A stretch of DNA of 64,000 bases from Adiantum capillus-veneris (GCA_014529385.2 CM043944.1:80322384-80386383), one strand, 5' to 3'; shown: positions 43,301-55,590, numbered from the stretch's first letter. A program made the numbers and translations. Notes: generated by a model not told the origin, from the letters alone.

Positions 43301-45210
43301 AAAACAAAACAGAGGATGAGTGGCCACGGCAAAGAGCAGAGGACTGAGGGGGCATCCTTGTCAAACTGATCTTCCTACATTGACCCCTTTGGACAGTTTT
43401 CCATTAATTATCACTCTGAATATTCTATCTAACCCCAAGAGCATGATACATGATGCAATTTTTTTTACCATAGCCAAGTTTAAGCAAGACTTTTACCACA
43501 AACTCCCAAACAATAGAATCAAAAGATTTTGCAAAGTCTAGTTGCAATAGGACAATTTTTTGGTTAGTTTTCTTAGCTGCCCCAATGCCAAGCATCTCTG
43601 TAAGGATGTTGTCCAATATAGATCTACCGCTAATAAAGCCTGATTGGGCCGGATGTATGTGTTTCCTCAAGAAGGGAGAGATCCTAAGGGCTATAGCTTT
43701 AGCAAAGATTTTGTACAGGATGCCCATCATTGTGATAGGCCTCCAATCAGACAGAGAAGAGGGAAAGGTCTTCCTGGGCAACAACTTAATCACCCCCCTG
43801 CTTAAGCATGGGATCCATGTATTGAGACTGACTTCATCGCATCCCAAAATTCCATTACAAACTCCTTTGTTAGACCACAAATTCCTGGAGTCTTATCATT
43901 TGCCAATTTTTTAAGAGCCCAATACAATTCCTTCTGATCAAAAGGTTGTTCCAACCTGGAGGCATTGCTAGCCTCAATACATGGATCAACCATAGAAACA
44001 TCAATTCAATGGCTTGATGTCCCTCAAGAGACTAGTCAATTCTCTTGTTTAGAATTGCCTCATAGTATTGTCTACATTCTTCCATTATGGCTGCATGAAC
44101 CTCAACCACTGTGGCATCTTCTTTGACAATTTTCCTAATACTATGCCGCACTTGCTTGGCTTTCAAGCTTTTGAATAACAATTTAGATGAACATTGAAGA
44201 TATTTCAATTCATGATTTCTCCAGAGAAATCTGGCTCTAGAGGAAAGCTCAGATTCATATTCTCTGAGTATTGTTCTTGCATCAGCTAGATTTTGCAAAT
44301 CCCCCTCAAACAATCCAGCCACATCCTGATTACATACATTTTTAATAATTGCCGAAGCTTTACTTGACATCCTACCTTTTCTGTTTTTCCACCAACTTAC
44401 CTACCTATCTGATTCAATCGTGCATCTCTGCACAGAAATTATGCCATCCCTGAATTGGCTCATTAGCATACAATTCATTAGTTTCCTCAAGCAATGACAG
44501 GACATTATGTTGAAAATTTGTGTGCTTAAGAGAGTATGTTGACCATGAGAGGCCTATGAGATCTTACATGAGCCATATCAAACAATTGAGATGAGTCAGA
44601 CAATTCCAGTAGCACAAGAAAGTGATCCGACATAACCAGTTGAATGTTTACCGACATGGAAACAGAGTCGGGCAACCAATCTTGCCCAGGCAAATAAACT
44701 CTATCTAGCCTGGACGAGGAGGTAAGTGAGATAGAGAATTAAATGTGAAACCCTGATTAGGATGATATGCGGATTCCCATGCACCAACCATATTATGTGT
44801 GTTGATCATCTGATTCCATACAGTTGCTTCAGTCTTTGACATAGCAAAACCAACCGAAGTTGTATTCTCTAATTTGCATACCATATTGAAATCACACACT
44901 AGCATGCCATGATTCAAGTCAAGTTCCAACAACCATTTCCATAAACTCCGTCGTAAACTTGTTGTGATTGTCAGCATACACATTCACAAGCATGAGAGGG
45001 CCCATCTCTGTGGTAATAGAAAAAATGGAGCACCTACCCCACAAGAAGATTTAGAAATTTTCTGATGTAGGAAAACGGAGTCTTTTTCAGTGACAATGCA
45101 TAACACCATGAGCTTCCGCTCGAGAGGCACCGCATACCTAGCTAGGTATACGGTGCCTCCCTCACAGAAGCTCATGATGTTGAGGTAAGTCACAATGTGG
45201 GAATTATTGT
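42716..45210 (-). pseudogene. decayed L1-like LINE (endonuclease and RT)
   Basis: Minus-strand order: endonuclease pieces (45193-44705, with LVCDFNMVCKLENT, then RLDRVYLPG and MSDHFLVLLE at 44700-44590), a linker (44370-44032), and RT pieces. The RT pieces are ALKKLANDKTPGICG, SDWRPITMMGILYKIFAKAI, HPAQSGFISGRSILDNIL, LLQLDFAKSFDSI, NVGRSV-stop-QGCPLSPLLF near 43395-43320, and two copies of LGFADDTISFLHAS. Stops and frameshifts abound. The stop inside the QGCPLSP motif looks like CGA to TGA. Confidence 0.88.
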
Positions 45211-45345
45211 GAGAATTTGTTCAAAACTTCTTGTGCCCGAAGGATGATCTCAAATCCATTGTGGATTTGAAGCAGCCCTAATGCAGGTCAAGACCCCTGA
45301 GTACCCACTCTGCTTCCCCCCATAAAAGCACTGCATGCCCCAAAA

Positions 45346-47020
45346 ATGAGGGCTCAAGAGGAGCAAGGACAGGATAGATTGGAACCACAGGTTGTGGCTG
45401 AGCCTGAGCCACCTATTGTGCGTAGATCTAGACGTGTCATGCGACCTCCTGATAGGTTTGTTCCATCTATGAACTATGTCATGTTGACTGATTGCAATGA
45501 GCCTTCATGTTACAAGGAAGCAGTGCAAATGAAGGACTCTAGGAATTGGCAATTGGCCATGCAGTCAGAGATGACAGCTCTGCATAAAAACAAGACATGG
45601 AAGCTAGTTAAATTACCACAGGGAAAAAAGGCTCTACCTTGTAAATGGGTTTACAGGTATAAGATCACCGCTCATGATAGAGGGCTTTAAGCAAGAACAA
45701 GGAATTGACTTTGATGAAGTCTTCTCTCCGGTGGTCAAAATGACTACATTGAGATGCTTTCTTGCATTGGTTGCCATATTAGATTTGGTGTTGCACCAAA
45801 TGGATGTCAAGACAGCGTTCTTGCATGGTGATTTAGATGTGTAAATTTACATGCACCAGCCAGAAGGGTTTGTTGAGAAAGGCAAGGAAGATTGGGTATG
45901 CCAGTTGTTAAAGAGTCTTTATGGCTTAAAACAATCACCGAGAGCATGGTACCATAAATTCCACAAGTTTATGCTTTCTCAAGGCTACAAACATAGTGAG
46001 TTTGATCGCTGTCTATATACAAAGAAGGCTAAGGATGGTAGTTGGTTGATCCTTATTTTGTATGTGGATGACATGTTGATTGCTGGCAAGAACTTGGAAG
46101 AAATTTCAGCTTTGAAGTCAAAGATGGCAAAATCGTTTGACATGAAAGACATGGGTGAGGCAAGTCATATACTTGGTATGCGCATTGAGAGAGACAGATC
46201 AAAGAATTTGATTTGGTTATCTCAAACAGAGTATATTGACAAGGTTTTGCAACGTTTCAATATGGAGAAGGGAAAGGCATTGAGTGTTCCATTGCCACCA
46301 TATGTGAAACTTAGCAAACAAGATTGTCCTGTGTCTGAGGAAGAACGGGCTGAAATGGATAAGATTCCATATGCGTCTGCAGTGGGTAGTTTGATGTATG
46401 CAATGATTGCTACTCGCCCAGACATTGCATTTGCAGTGGGAGTAGTAAGTCGATACATGTCAAACCCAGGCAAGAAACATTGGGAGGCAGTGAAAGGAAT
46501 ATTGAGATACCTGAAAGCTACAAAGAGTATGCGTATATGCTATGGGAGTCAGGAGCTAAGTGTAAAGGGTTTTACAGACTCAGATTATGCAGGTGACTTA
46601 GACAACCGAAGGTCTACGTCAGGGTATGTCTTTACATTGGCTGGTGGAGAAGTATCATGGCGTTCTAGATTACAAGATTGTGTTACTCAGTCTACTACAG
46701 AGGCTGAATATGTTGCAGCATGAGAGGCATGCAAAGAATCAGTTTGGCTTAATCGACTAGTAACAGATTTGGGAATCAAAGAAGAGATGCCTGTGTTATA
46801 TTGTGATAGTCAAAGTGCTATACAATTGGCTCGCAATCCAGTTTATCACTCAAAGACAAAGCATGTGGATGTGAAGTATCATTTCATCAGGGAAATGCTC
46901 AAGGATAAGAAACTTCAGCTTGTCAAAGTTCACACCATAGAAAATCCTGTTGATCTACTTACAAAAGGACTTCCCTCAGAGAGCTTTGCGCATTTTCACA
47001 AGCAGTTAGGTGTAGGGTAG
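45346..47020 (+). pseudogene. copia pol 3' portion (RT and RNase H), decayed
   Basis: Begins with the linker to RT ([37 protein letters not shown]) and continues [19 protein letters not shown] in another frame. RT motifs then follow: [29 protein letters not shown] and LILYVDDMLIAG (YVDD). RNase H shows TDSDYAGD...RRSTSGYVF, STTEAEYVA and KHVDVKYHFIRE. Defects are a frameshift or deletion at about 45685, a TAA at 45841 and a TGA at 46722 where TGG (Trp) is expected. The gag, protease and integrase parts are absent, so the element is 5' truncated. Confidence 0.93.
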
Positions 47021-47094
47021 TACATCACTTCTCTACATCTCTTGTATATTAGCTTGTATAGTAGCTTCTCTCACACTTAAAGTACCACATTGGA

Positions 47095-47109
47095 CTTTAA
47101 GTGGGAGGT
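47095..47109 (+). promoter_or_regulatory. copia polypurine tract
   Basis: TTTAAGTGGGAGGT immediately before the LTR start TGTTGGGG, 75-90 bp after the pol stop, as usual for plant copia elements. Confidence 0.75.
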
Positions 47110-47303
47110 TGTTGGGGTATAAAGCCCAATGTGGTCGCCCAGGTAAGTGGGCGGGCTGCCAGGTATGTACACATGTTCTTTTGTAAAAACCTAATAAGAA
47201 CTCACTATGCTCTACACATTACAGTAGAGCGAGTTCACCATATCGTCGTGCTCTTCTTCTCGCACTCTCTCTCGCGTCACACTTCCGCTCGTACTCCTTC
47301 ACA
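47110..47303 (+). repeat. copia 3' LTR (short)
   Basis: Begins TGTTGGGGTATAAAGCCC and plausibly ends at CA in CCTTCACA (47303), about 194 bp. The end is inferred from the CA and from the start of Helitron-like coding sequence soon after. No partner LTR is present to confirm. Confidence 0.6.
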
Positions 47304-47325
47304 TTGTACAAGCCAAATTTGCTCA

Positions 47326-50300
47326 TGATGTACCAATTGAAACAAGCTATCATGATTGCAAACTCCACAAATAGTACATTTTTGCAAAGGGATATTGATA
47401 ACTACAAACGAGCACACACCGCGGCATCTACACATGATGCAATAAAGCATATTATTCGATACAATACCCCAGTGATAATGCCAGGTACTCCACCATGGCA
47501 TTGACGAAACTTGAGAGACCTCATAACAATTGTGGACACATGGGGACTACCACATCTATTCTTGACATTCACTGCTGATGAGGTTTCACAAACAAGATGG
47601 CAAGAAGTCATCACAATTGAAAAACTTGCTCAAGGCTACAACCAAGACTTCAAGTGGAACGATTTCTTTGTAGAGTGTGCAACACTGTTTCACCTTCACT
47701 TGCACGCTTTCCTGAATATATACATCATCCATGGAAGCAGCATACTTGGCAATGTAGAGCATCACTTGATGCGCTACGAAGTGCAAAATCGAGGCTCCCT
47801 GCATGCACATGTCATACTGTGGATCTCTAACAAATATTTGTGCCAAGTTACAAACGATATTGCTGCATACATACCAGCAAAATCACAAGACATCTTCATC
47901 ACCGAGCTGCGGACCCTCCTTACCACAAAACAGATACATAGATGTAGAGACTCTTGCAGAGTTATGGGATCATCTAGAGTGTGCAAATACGGCTTCCCAT
48001 TTGAACCACAATACAACAAGACTTCAACTATGGATACCTGTACCACTAGATGGCTTTACTACCGTCCTGGGTATGACCATCGAAATCTTGTCCTGTACCA
48101 TCCCACAATCTTGCTCCTATGGAAGGCACACATGAATATTCAAAGAGTCACAAATTCATCTATATCGCATTACCTTCTCAAATATGCAATGAAACTAGAA
48201 CCCCTTGGAAAACTGAACCTCTCCACAGATGATGCAGCAAGCTTGGGCTTCACGGCTTGGACAAAGTAAAGTTTCAACTAATTGCAGCCTCTGTATTATC
48301 GAAGCCAATGTCTGCAACAAAGGCAGAAATCAACTTTTTGAAGATTCCAATCATCACAAGGAGTGAACGGGTTGAATACATCGACTCCTCTCCACTATCA
48401 CTACGACAAAGGTTGCTATCTCGTAGCCAGACTATAATCATGCATCCAATTGATTTATATTGTGCAAGGCCCCTTCATTTTGAAAAGATTACATTCTATG
48501 ACTACCACAAAAGATACAAAATTCTAAAGCCACACGAACATACTCTTGTAGTGAGTTTTTGTGATGCGTACAACAACAACATCATAGAGAAACAATGCCT
48601 CGTTAGATTTACAGAGTATGATCCTGGCCATCAAATAGAGGGATTCTTCTTCAATGTCTTGTTGCAAAAAATTCCCTTTAGGAATGAGATGGAACTTCTA
48701 TCACCAACCAACACACCCTCTTCTTACTTCCTGGAGTGCAAAATCCATCGGATGATTCTTGATGATGAAGAATTGGAGATGTACATAAATGAGCACACCC
48801 AACGCAATATGCTCGTCTCTGAAAATACAGGACACACTTTAAACCTCATAAAACAAAAGTTCATACTCAATCGTGAGGATACACTCACTTGTACAGTGAA
48901 TGACACAGTTGAACCAGGAGTATCTCAAAGTCGTGCTAGAATGCTAAAGCTACTGCAAGAGTTCGCTGAGACCAACAATGCAGTTTTGACCTCTCAATAG
49001 CAAGAAATCTTCAATCGTATATCAGGCCTAAGTAATGGCCTCCATGTCATTACAAATGTTCCAGAATGTGGAAAAACATTCCTCATAAAATTCTTCACCT
49101 CAAGCTTCATAAAAAATAATAAGACCATTATCCTGACTGCATCAACTGGAGCAGTGGTTGCCCGCCTTAGCAGCCTTGCAACTACAGTCCACTATCAATT
49201 CAGGATTCCTTGTTCCAAACAACATTTTCCACAAGAAATTCATCCCACAGATGAAAGATTTGATACATGGTGCCAACGTCATTATCATAGACAAGATATC
49301 AATGCTAACGAGTACAATCTTCAATATGGTCGTTCGCCAAATAGTTAACATCAGCAACAGAACGCTTCTTGACCCATTCAGTCAGAAGCTCATCTTGATT
49401 TTTGGGAATTTGGTGCAACTTCCTCCAATCTGCCATCACCAGAGCCATTATGCCATGTTTGCAACATACAAAACTCAGCTTACATTGTTGCAGCCACTAC
49501 CCACAACATGACCGTCTCAATTCGCCATGCTGCAGACCCCGCTTACGTCCAATCCTTGGATACAATCCGTGTCAAGCAATCAACAGAACAATAGATAGTA
49601 GAAACGCTTTCACAATTTGTAATTAATGAAGTTGAACTCCTAAGAGTAATCGATGACGCTACTACACTGATATGTACTCATAGGGAGGATGTATATAAGT
49701 ACAACAACTTGATTCTGCAAAAGTCCTTCTCGACATCCGATATTGTTGCCATTCCAGTGAAGACCAATGCTCTTGAAGAACCATTATTGCAGGAATGGAT
49801 CCAGGACAAGGCATTCCATGAGATGTACAATATTGCAATTGGGGCTAGATGTATGATTACAGAAAACATTATGGGTGCGGCGAATGGCTCCACTTGTCGT
49901 ACACTTTCCTATTCATACGACTTTACCGGTCAAATTGCTGCTATAGAAGTAATGTTACTTTCCACTAATACCACCATGACAATACGAAGGACTAAACATG
50001 ATACAAGAGCAATTGCAAATGGTTCCACAAAAGCACATTCCCTTTGTCACTCGCGTACGCAATCACTGGACACAAATCTCAAGGAGCTACGATATCAAAG
50101 AAATCCATCCTCATTATAAAACAAGCTTTCACCCCAGGATTAGCAGAAAGACGCCATCTCAAAATATTGAACATCCCAATCCCAAGGATGTTCCAGCCAG
50201 CCAGTAGAACACTCCCCCAATGGTTAGACATTTCCTCGCTTATTTCCACAATCAAGTCCTCTAACTCTTTCGATCTTTCATCTCGTAAGGTGCATGGACT

Positions 50301-50400
50301 ACACAACAACTCTTTGATGATATTTTTCTTGACTGCAAATTTCCTTCACAGCAAGTACCAACCTCCAGCATCTCCTCATGGACACCGACCAGGTAACCAT
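47326..50400 (+). pseudogene. Helitron RepHel (HUH Rep plus Pif1-type helicase), decayed
   Basis: The Rep part shows VDTWGLPHLFLTFTADE, then NRGSLHAHVILWIS (the HUH metal motif) near 47790-47830, and the two-tyrosine motif HYLLKYAMKLEP near 48170-48200 (YxxKYxxK), all intact. The helicase part has Walker A changed to NVPECGKT near 49065, Walker B as IIIDKISML (Glu replaced by Lys) near 49290, FGNLVQLPP near 49405 and AITGHKSQGAT near 50060. Breaks are TGA at 47502, a frameshift at about 48260, TAG at 48998 and frameshifts after 49150 and 49511. The enzyme would nick and unwind DNA for rolling-circle transposition. Helitron ends (5' TC, 3' CTRR hairpin) were not located. Confidence 0.88.
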
Positions 50401-50583
50401 TCCTTGAATTACTCTATTTTGTAGCTACATTTTATGCCATTCAATATGTAGAAAACTCAACCATCATATTCTCTTTCTCTATCATTCAGATATTTGATAA
50501 ATTCATCAACATCGCAGCTACCTCAAAACCAAAAAACAATTATTCTGTATACCCATCTTCAAATCAAATGCGACTAGCAAAAT

Positions 50584-50710
50584 ATGGCTGGCGAGGCCTC
50601 GGGTGCATTCATTGAAGGGTTCCACACGACTCAGATCCTCCACTCATACATCAATAAATGTAGCAATCGAAAAAAAGAATATAGAAATAACGAGCTAAAG
50701 TTGGCAATAG
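50584..50710 (+). other. possible first exon downstream of Helitron
   Basis: ATG opens MAGEASGAFIEGFHTTQ and stays open to GTTGGCAATAG, followed by GTACTT (donor-like). The next acceptor-like site is a T-rich tract ending TACAAG at 50801. Splicing these would not put 50803-51180 in frame (off by one base). The model is therefore tentative, or the gene has decayed. Confidence 0.25.
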
Positions 50711-50802
50711 GTACTTCGAGCTCTTCATATTCTTGTATTGCAAACACTAAACATTAACAAATTTGGTTGCGTCTACAACATCTACCTTTTTTTTCTACAA
50801 GG

Positions 50803-51180
50803 TTACAAAAAGAGATACTGTTATCGTTGGGCATTGACTTTGATGAGTCAAACAAACTACTGCTAGACACAGAAGCACAAGAAATACTGAACACAAAGAC
50901 TGCTGGAATCACCACCTACGCAATCGAGATGCTTCACTACGGTTACAAAATTGCCCTTGACAAATTGGTCGTTCTCGACATGAATACAGCAAGCCAGGCA
51001 CTTTCCAACATGGTCAAAGAGTTTGGGAATGAATTCAAAGGGAACGAGAGGGAAATCTTAACTGATGAGAATTTCACATGGCATTTTAATAGAGACCTGT
51101 TTGATGCCCGGTTTGGTGAGGCAACTGATCCATTTCGAAAGCTTGAACCACTATATGGTAACCATATGCATCCCTTATAG
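50803..51180 (+). CDS. hypothetical ORF between Helitron and GIY-YIG ORF
   Basis: The frame after the acceptor-like TTTTTTTTCTACAAG reads LQKEILLSLGIDFDESNKL and ends ATDPFRKLEPLYGNHMHPL. A donor-like GGTAAC at about 51156 and an acceptor-like CACTTCAG at about 51235 would extend it by about 39 codons (VQDIDNETNKETPNN), ending at the TGA that overlaps the GIY-YIG start. No domain is recognised; it is Leu/Glu-rich and probably helical. Orientation and position suggest it belongs to the same unit as the Helitron or the nuclease ORF. Confidence 0.45.
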   Translation, partial: LQKEILLSLGIDFDESNKLLLDTEAQEILNTKTAGITTYAIEMLHYGYKIALDKLVVLDMNTASQALSNMVKEFGNEFKGNEREILTDENFTWHFNRDLFDARFGEATDPFRKLEPLYGNHMHPL

Positions 51181-51338
51181 AATATAATTATCTGATTATT
51201 ATCTAATTCCATACTAATTGAGCACATCACTTCAGTGCAGGACATTGACAACGAAACCAACAAGGAGACCCCCAACAACATAACAACTTCACAAGAGGAA
51301 GCAACACATTCCGATGATGCTCCAATTCCCAAAAGACA

Positions 51339-51608
51339 ATGACAGACGAAGAGAACTACATAGTTTACTCTATTAGGTGCAAAATCAATAACCGTGTTTA
51401 CATAGGCATGACATCCGATTTTGAAGCTAGGAAAAGAGCACACATGACAAATCCACCAAAACGGATGAAGCATGATGTGTCTTCCTTTCCCCCATTTTGT
51501 CAAAACTTCGAGTTTCATGTCTTGCACAATACACACGATAGGAACACTGCTATTGCAATGGAAGCACAAGAGATAATTACTCAAGATGCAACGTCCACCA
51601 AAGGATAA
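51339..51608 (+). CDS. small GIY-YIG endonuclease-like ORF
   Basis: 89 residues from ATG. The fold's elements appear in order. IVYSIRCK holds the first strand (the GIY position reads VYS), RVYIGMTSDFEARKRAH gives YIG plus the conserved Arg and His, and AMEAQEII gives the metal-binding Glu. GIY-YIG nucleases cut DNA and occur in Penelope-like elements, homing introns and repair enzymes. The ORF starts in an ATGA overlap with the stop predicted for the spliced upstream ORF. It lies about 1 kb after the helicase on the same strand. It is either a Helitron passenger, an accessory nuclease, or a neighbour from another element. Confidence 0.7.
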   Translation: MTDEENYIVYSIRCKINNRVYIGMTSDFEARKRAHMTNPPKRMKHDVSSFPPFCQNFEFHVLHNTHDRNTAIAMEAQEIITQDATSTKG

Positions 51609-52374
51609 AATAATTTGAAGGGACATCCTCCAAACTGCAATAAATACTATTATTTAAAACACCATAGAAAAATATAGCGTGCAATGAAATTTAATCTTTG
51701 TTCTAGGGTCACAACTCTCATTCAGTTTTCTCTTATGTATTAAATTACTTCGCAAGAGTCTTGCCCTCTAATACCTATGATTATTTTTATGCCATGTTTC
51801 TCTATTATCTATGAGATTTTTTCTAAAAGTTATGTTCTGTAATTTTTTTCTTAAAGTTATATTATGTTTAGCTTATGTTCTTACTTTTCTCTACAAGAAC
51901 ATCATTGAGCTTTCAAATTTTAGGATTCAACCGCTACATGAACTGCACCTCAATGACTGGTCAAGATACTACTCCATCCACATTGCCTAAATGTCTTGCA
52001 ATAACATCAGCAGAAATAGACAATCCATTCTAGCAACCCCATGTCTTATACTTCTACAAAAAATGATCATCTAATAAGAAACAAACCATGTAGCAACAAC
52101 TTATATATTTTACAACAAACTTATACATGAACAAACGCTACACCTTGCCTTCAGTACAAATTAATAGTATTCCTTGATATTGCTTCTCAATAACTTATGC
52201 ACTATACATATCATAACTCATTCCGGCACTCTCCAAGTTTATGCAACTTTATGCCTTCTCCTCCAAAGATTGGCAATCAAGGCATACTAGTTCTAGATAA
52301 CAAGTTAGAGTACATGCTCAATAATTCCTAGTTACAAGTAGGAGTTTTCACATTTAATCTAGCAAGTAAGCTAG

Positions 52375-52600
52375 CAATTTTCTAATTCATCTAGCAAATC
52401 ACAAACTCCTATATAGTAACTTGCTCTTGGACGTGTTGATCTAGTAAGTTCATATAGTAAGTCATAAACTCCTATATAGAAACTTGTTCTTGGACGTCTT
52501 TATCTAGTAAGTTCATCTAGTAAGTTATGAACTCCTATGTAGTAGCTAGCTCTTTGGCATCCTCATCTGGTAGTTTATAAACTCCTATATAGCAAAGGGT
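52375..52600. repeat. degenerate tandem repeat, ~65-70 bp, 3-4 units
   Basis: Recurrent ATAAACTCCTATATAG.AACTTG.TCTTGGACGT followed by TCTAGTAAGTTCATCTAGTAAGT, with increasing divergence to the right. Confidence 0.75.
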
Positions 52601-54154
52601 GTTTCATCTAGTAATTTATCACTTACTATGGATCAAGCAATTGTAGTAAGTTTGTCTGCCCCTAGTTTCATTTTAGTAAAAATTCATTAAGCATAGTTAA
52701 ACAAATAATTATTGACAAATATCATGGTTACTCGCTCGATCATCAACTAAGTTTCTTTATTGATATATTTGTTGCTAATATAAATAAGAAAACTAAATAA
52801 AGTCTCATAGTTGTAGACGAAGCTATAAAAGGGAAGGGATCAAAACATTTTATATCTCACACACTCTATCATTGATTTGCAAGTACCACAACTGCACACA
52901 TTGTCCTTAGAGAGGAAAATATATTACAGGATGATGGAAATTATTGTAAATTTTTTGAGCAATTTATGTTATATTGTAACATTTTATGGCCTAGTAACTT
53001 GTGTGTAGCGGAAAATAGCATGAACATAGTGAGAATTTCATTAGGACAGATTCCTAATGAGATTAACAAGAGTGCTTGGGTGGACAAAGCAACAAAAAGC
53101 ATAACACCTAGTTAGATAGCATGAACAATACTTCAAAAGAGAGAGAAATTAAGCAATTGACAACAGTTGAGGACCGGATTTGCATGGAGCCGGTCCCCCC
53201 TGCAAAAGGCTTTGTATTATGGTTTCTCCCATCAAGAAAGACATTTTACAATACAATTTCTTGTGTTCCTTCAATACTAGCTAGTGCAATGAAGGTGGAA
53301 ACTTCATGCACTATGCAAAACACTTATCAAACACAACATCAATTCCCTCACTGTCTCAGACCCAAGACCTCACACACCTTCGAAGATGGTGAGAGCTAGC
53401 GGGGTATGAGAGTAGATTAAGAGGAAGAAGGAGTATTCTTACGAGAAAGATGTACATCTCATCACATAATCACTCACATTAGCATAGCTTGTCTTAGTAA
53501 TTAGCATGGTAGAGGAGATGAGCATGCATTGAAGTTTGGCTCTTGGTTGGATTTGCATCACAAAGCCAAGAGTTGTTGGTGTAGGCCTTCCTTCTCACAA
53601 GCTTGGAGTAGGTGATAAGCTTTTCATTAAAGCTTGAGAAAGAGAGAGAGTATTCTTTACTTCACACATGAGATTGTGTGAGTGTGTGTGTGATAATGCC
53701 TTGCAAAAATGATCCCCCTCTCTCTCTTGGTCGACCCCTCTTGCTGGCATCCTATTGGACCTCCCCAGGCTTAGCCAATGGTGATTAAGCAGCATAAGTG
53801 ATAGCCTTCTGACATGTGTCCCCCTTTCCCCTTTTGTGAGAGCTTTAGGTAATTATTTAATTAAACTAAACTCTCATTGGACCCCTTTGCCTCCTGGCCA
53901 ATAGGAATCAGGCAAGCCATTGGGCTGCTAAATGCTCATTGGTCCCCTTGGGAGACCGTCCAATAGTCTTCTAGAGAGTTTAATTCCCATTGGTTCTTTT
54001 ACTAATTTTTTTTTAAATTAATTAAACTAGATTTACTCTAGCCTAATTCTCATTGGTCCACCTCTAGGCCATCCAATAGGATTTGAGTACACCTTGTGGG
54101 CATCTGGGCTAGGGAGATGACATGTGTCCCTCATTCCCTTTGTGTAAAGGGAGC

Positions 54155-54197
<43 letters not shown>

Positions 54198-54566
54198 TTT
54201 CTATCTCATCCCCTACTTGCAAGGCTCGCCCCCTCCTATGTAAGGATTGATAAAGACTTTTTGTGACACACACTAAGCATCCAATTTCCCTAGTGTTTGG
54301 CCTTTGGACACAACCTTTGAATTTTGGAACCTTAGCTAAAGTCTTAATGGGCTGAACCTTAGGGTCTTTAAGCCCATTGTCGCACATTGATTTTTTGCAG
54401 ATGGCCCCCCCTTTGGATCCCTATTTTCCCTCCTTTGGATCCCTACTATGGCCCGGTCTGCTACCTCAACCAATATCCTAGCTATTTCTCCCCTTGCACT
54501 TCCCCATATTAAATGATCAGTTTAACATGAGAGAATCGCTTAGGAGAATTAGATATTGATTATTAT

Positions 54567-54570
<4 letters not shown>

Positions 54571-54629
<59 letters not shown>
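54571..54629. repeat. (GA)n microsatellite
   Basis: About 59 bp of GA dinucleotides. Confidence 0.95.
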
Positions 54630-54632
<3 letters not shown>

Positions 54633-54894
54633 CTATGAAGCTAGTAGCATCTTTTTCTCTCAGCAGCGTGAATGTTATTATTTGATTACAATTAATCTTT
54701 ATTCTGTCTCAATTTATAGAGGCAAAAGGATATGTTGTATCTTGACATTGAGATCTGCAAATGGGTTTCAATTGTAGAGGCTAAAGCATGAATGTTATGT
54801 GATCAGCATTGACCTTCATTCTGTTTTTCTTGTACAGAGGCAAAAGCATGGATGGTATTGATCAATTAACAGTTGGAATTTTTTCTGGTTATGG

Positions 54895-55017
54895 ACACAA
54901 AAATTCATGATGATATTGTTAGTCAGAGGGTATTGAAAAGAGATGTCGTGCTTGGAACTTCCCTAGTCGATATGTATGTCAAGTGTGGTGCACTTCAGAA
55001 AGCACCAAAAGTTCTTC
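54895..55017 (+). pseudogene. PPR-protein fragment
   Basis: VLKRDVVLGTSLVDMYVKCGA is a clear plant PPR-type segment near 54935-55000, with a GHKIHDDIVSQ-like stretch upstream offset by one base in an A5 run. It stops abruptly where LINE sequence begins. A second PPR relic lies at 32830-33841. Confidence 0.7.
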
Positions 55018-55590
55018 AAGATTGAATTTGATAAGGATTATGATTTTATTTTTGAGTCTCTTCATGATATAGGAATTGGGAAACTTTTTATTAAGTTTGT
55101 CCAAGTTCTCTTTGGCAATGCTTGTGCTAAAATCTCCCTCAATGGTGATCTTATTGATGTCTTTCCTATGATAAAATCCATTAGACAGGCTGCCCTATTG
55201 CCCCTTATTGTATGCTATTTGCTTTGATGCATTGGGATGGCTGGTGCAGACAGAATTAGAGGCAGGCAAGATAAAAGGTATCCCACATCCCTGGTGCTAG
55301 CAAAGACCTGTACCTTCAGCAATTTGCTGATGATACAAATGCTATGATGAGGCAAGATGAGCCATCTATTACTACCTTTTTGAATTGCCTACATACCTTC
55401 TGCACTGCCAGTGGATCTGTGATAAACCATCCAAAAATTGGATATAAAGTTTCCAAAGGAGATCCTCCAGTTGATCAAGGATCTAATGCACTTAGTAAAT
55501 TTGACTCCTCTAAACTCAATTTTTCTTGGTCAACTCATTTCAATAGAATGAAACTCGATTTCACACTTTAGGTCCACTCATTTTCAATGA
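55018..55590 (+). pseudogene. LINE RT fragment fused to PPR fragment
   Basis: IEFDKDYDFIFESLHDIGIGKLF (RT first catalytic region), NACAKISLNGDLIDVFP, RQAALLPLIVCYLL (decayed QGCPLSPLLF region), then QFADDTNAMMRQDEPS in a shifted frame and CTASGSVINHPKIGYKV. This is an L1-like RT, truncated at both ends. Confidence 0.8.

Larger units (their letters stand above)
51609..54899. other. AT-rich non-coding stretch
   Basis: No gene is recognised. It contains degenerate ~65-70-bp repeats at 52375-52600, a GT array at 54153-54195 and a GA array at 54571-54629. Frames at 53121-53399 and 54109-54387 lack recognisable content. Confidence 0.45.
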
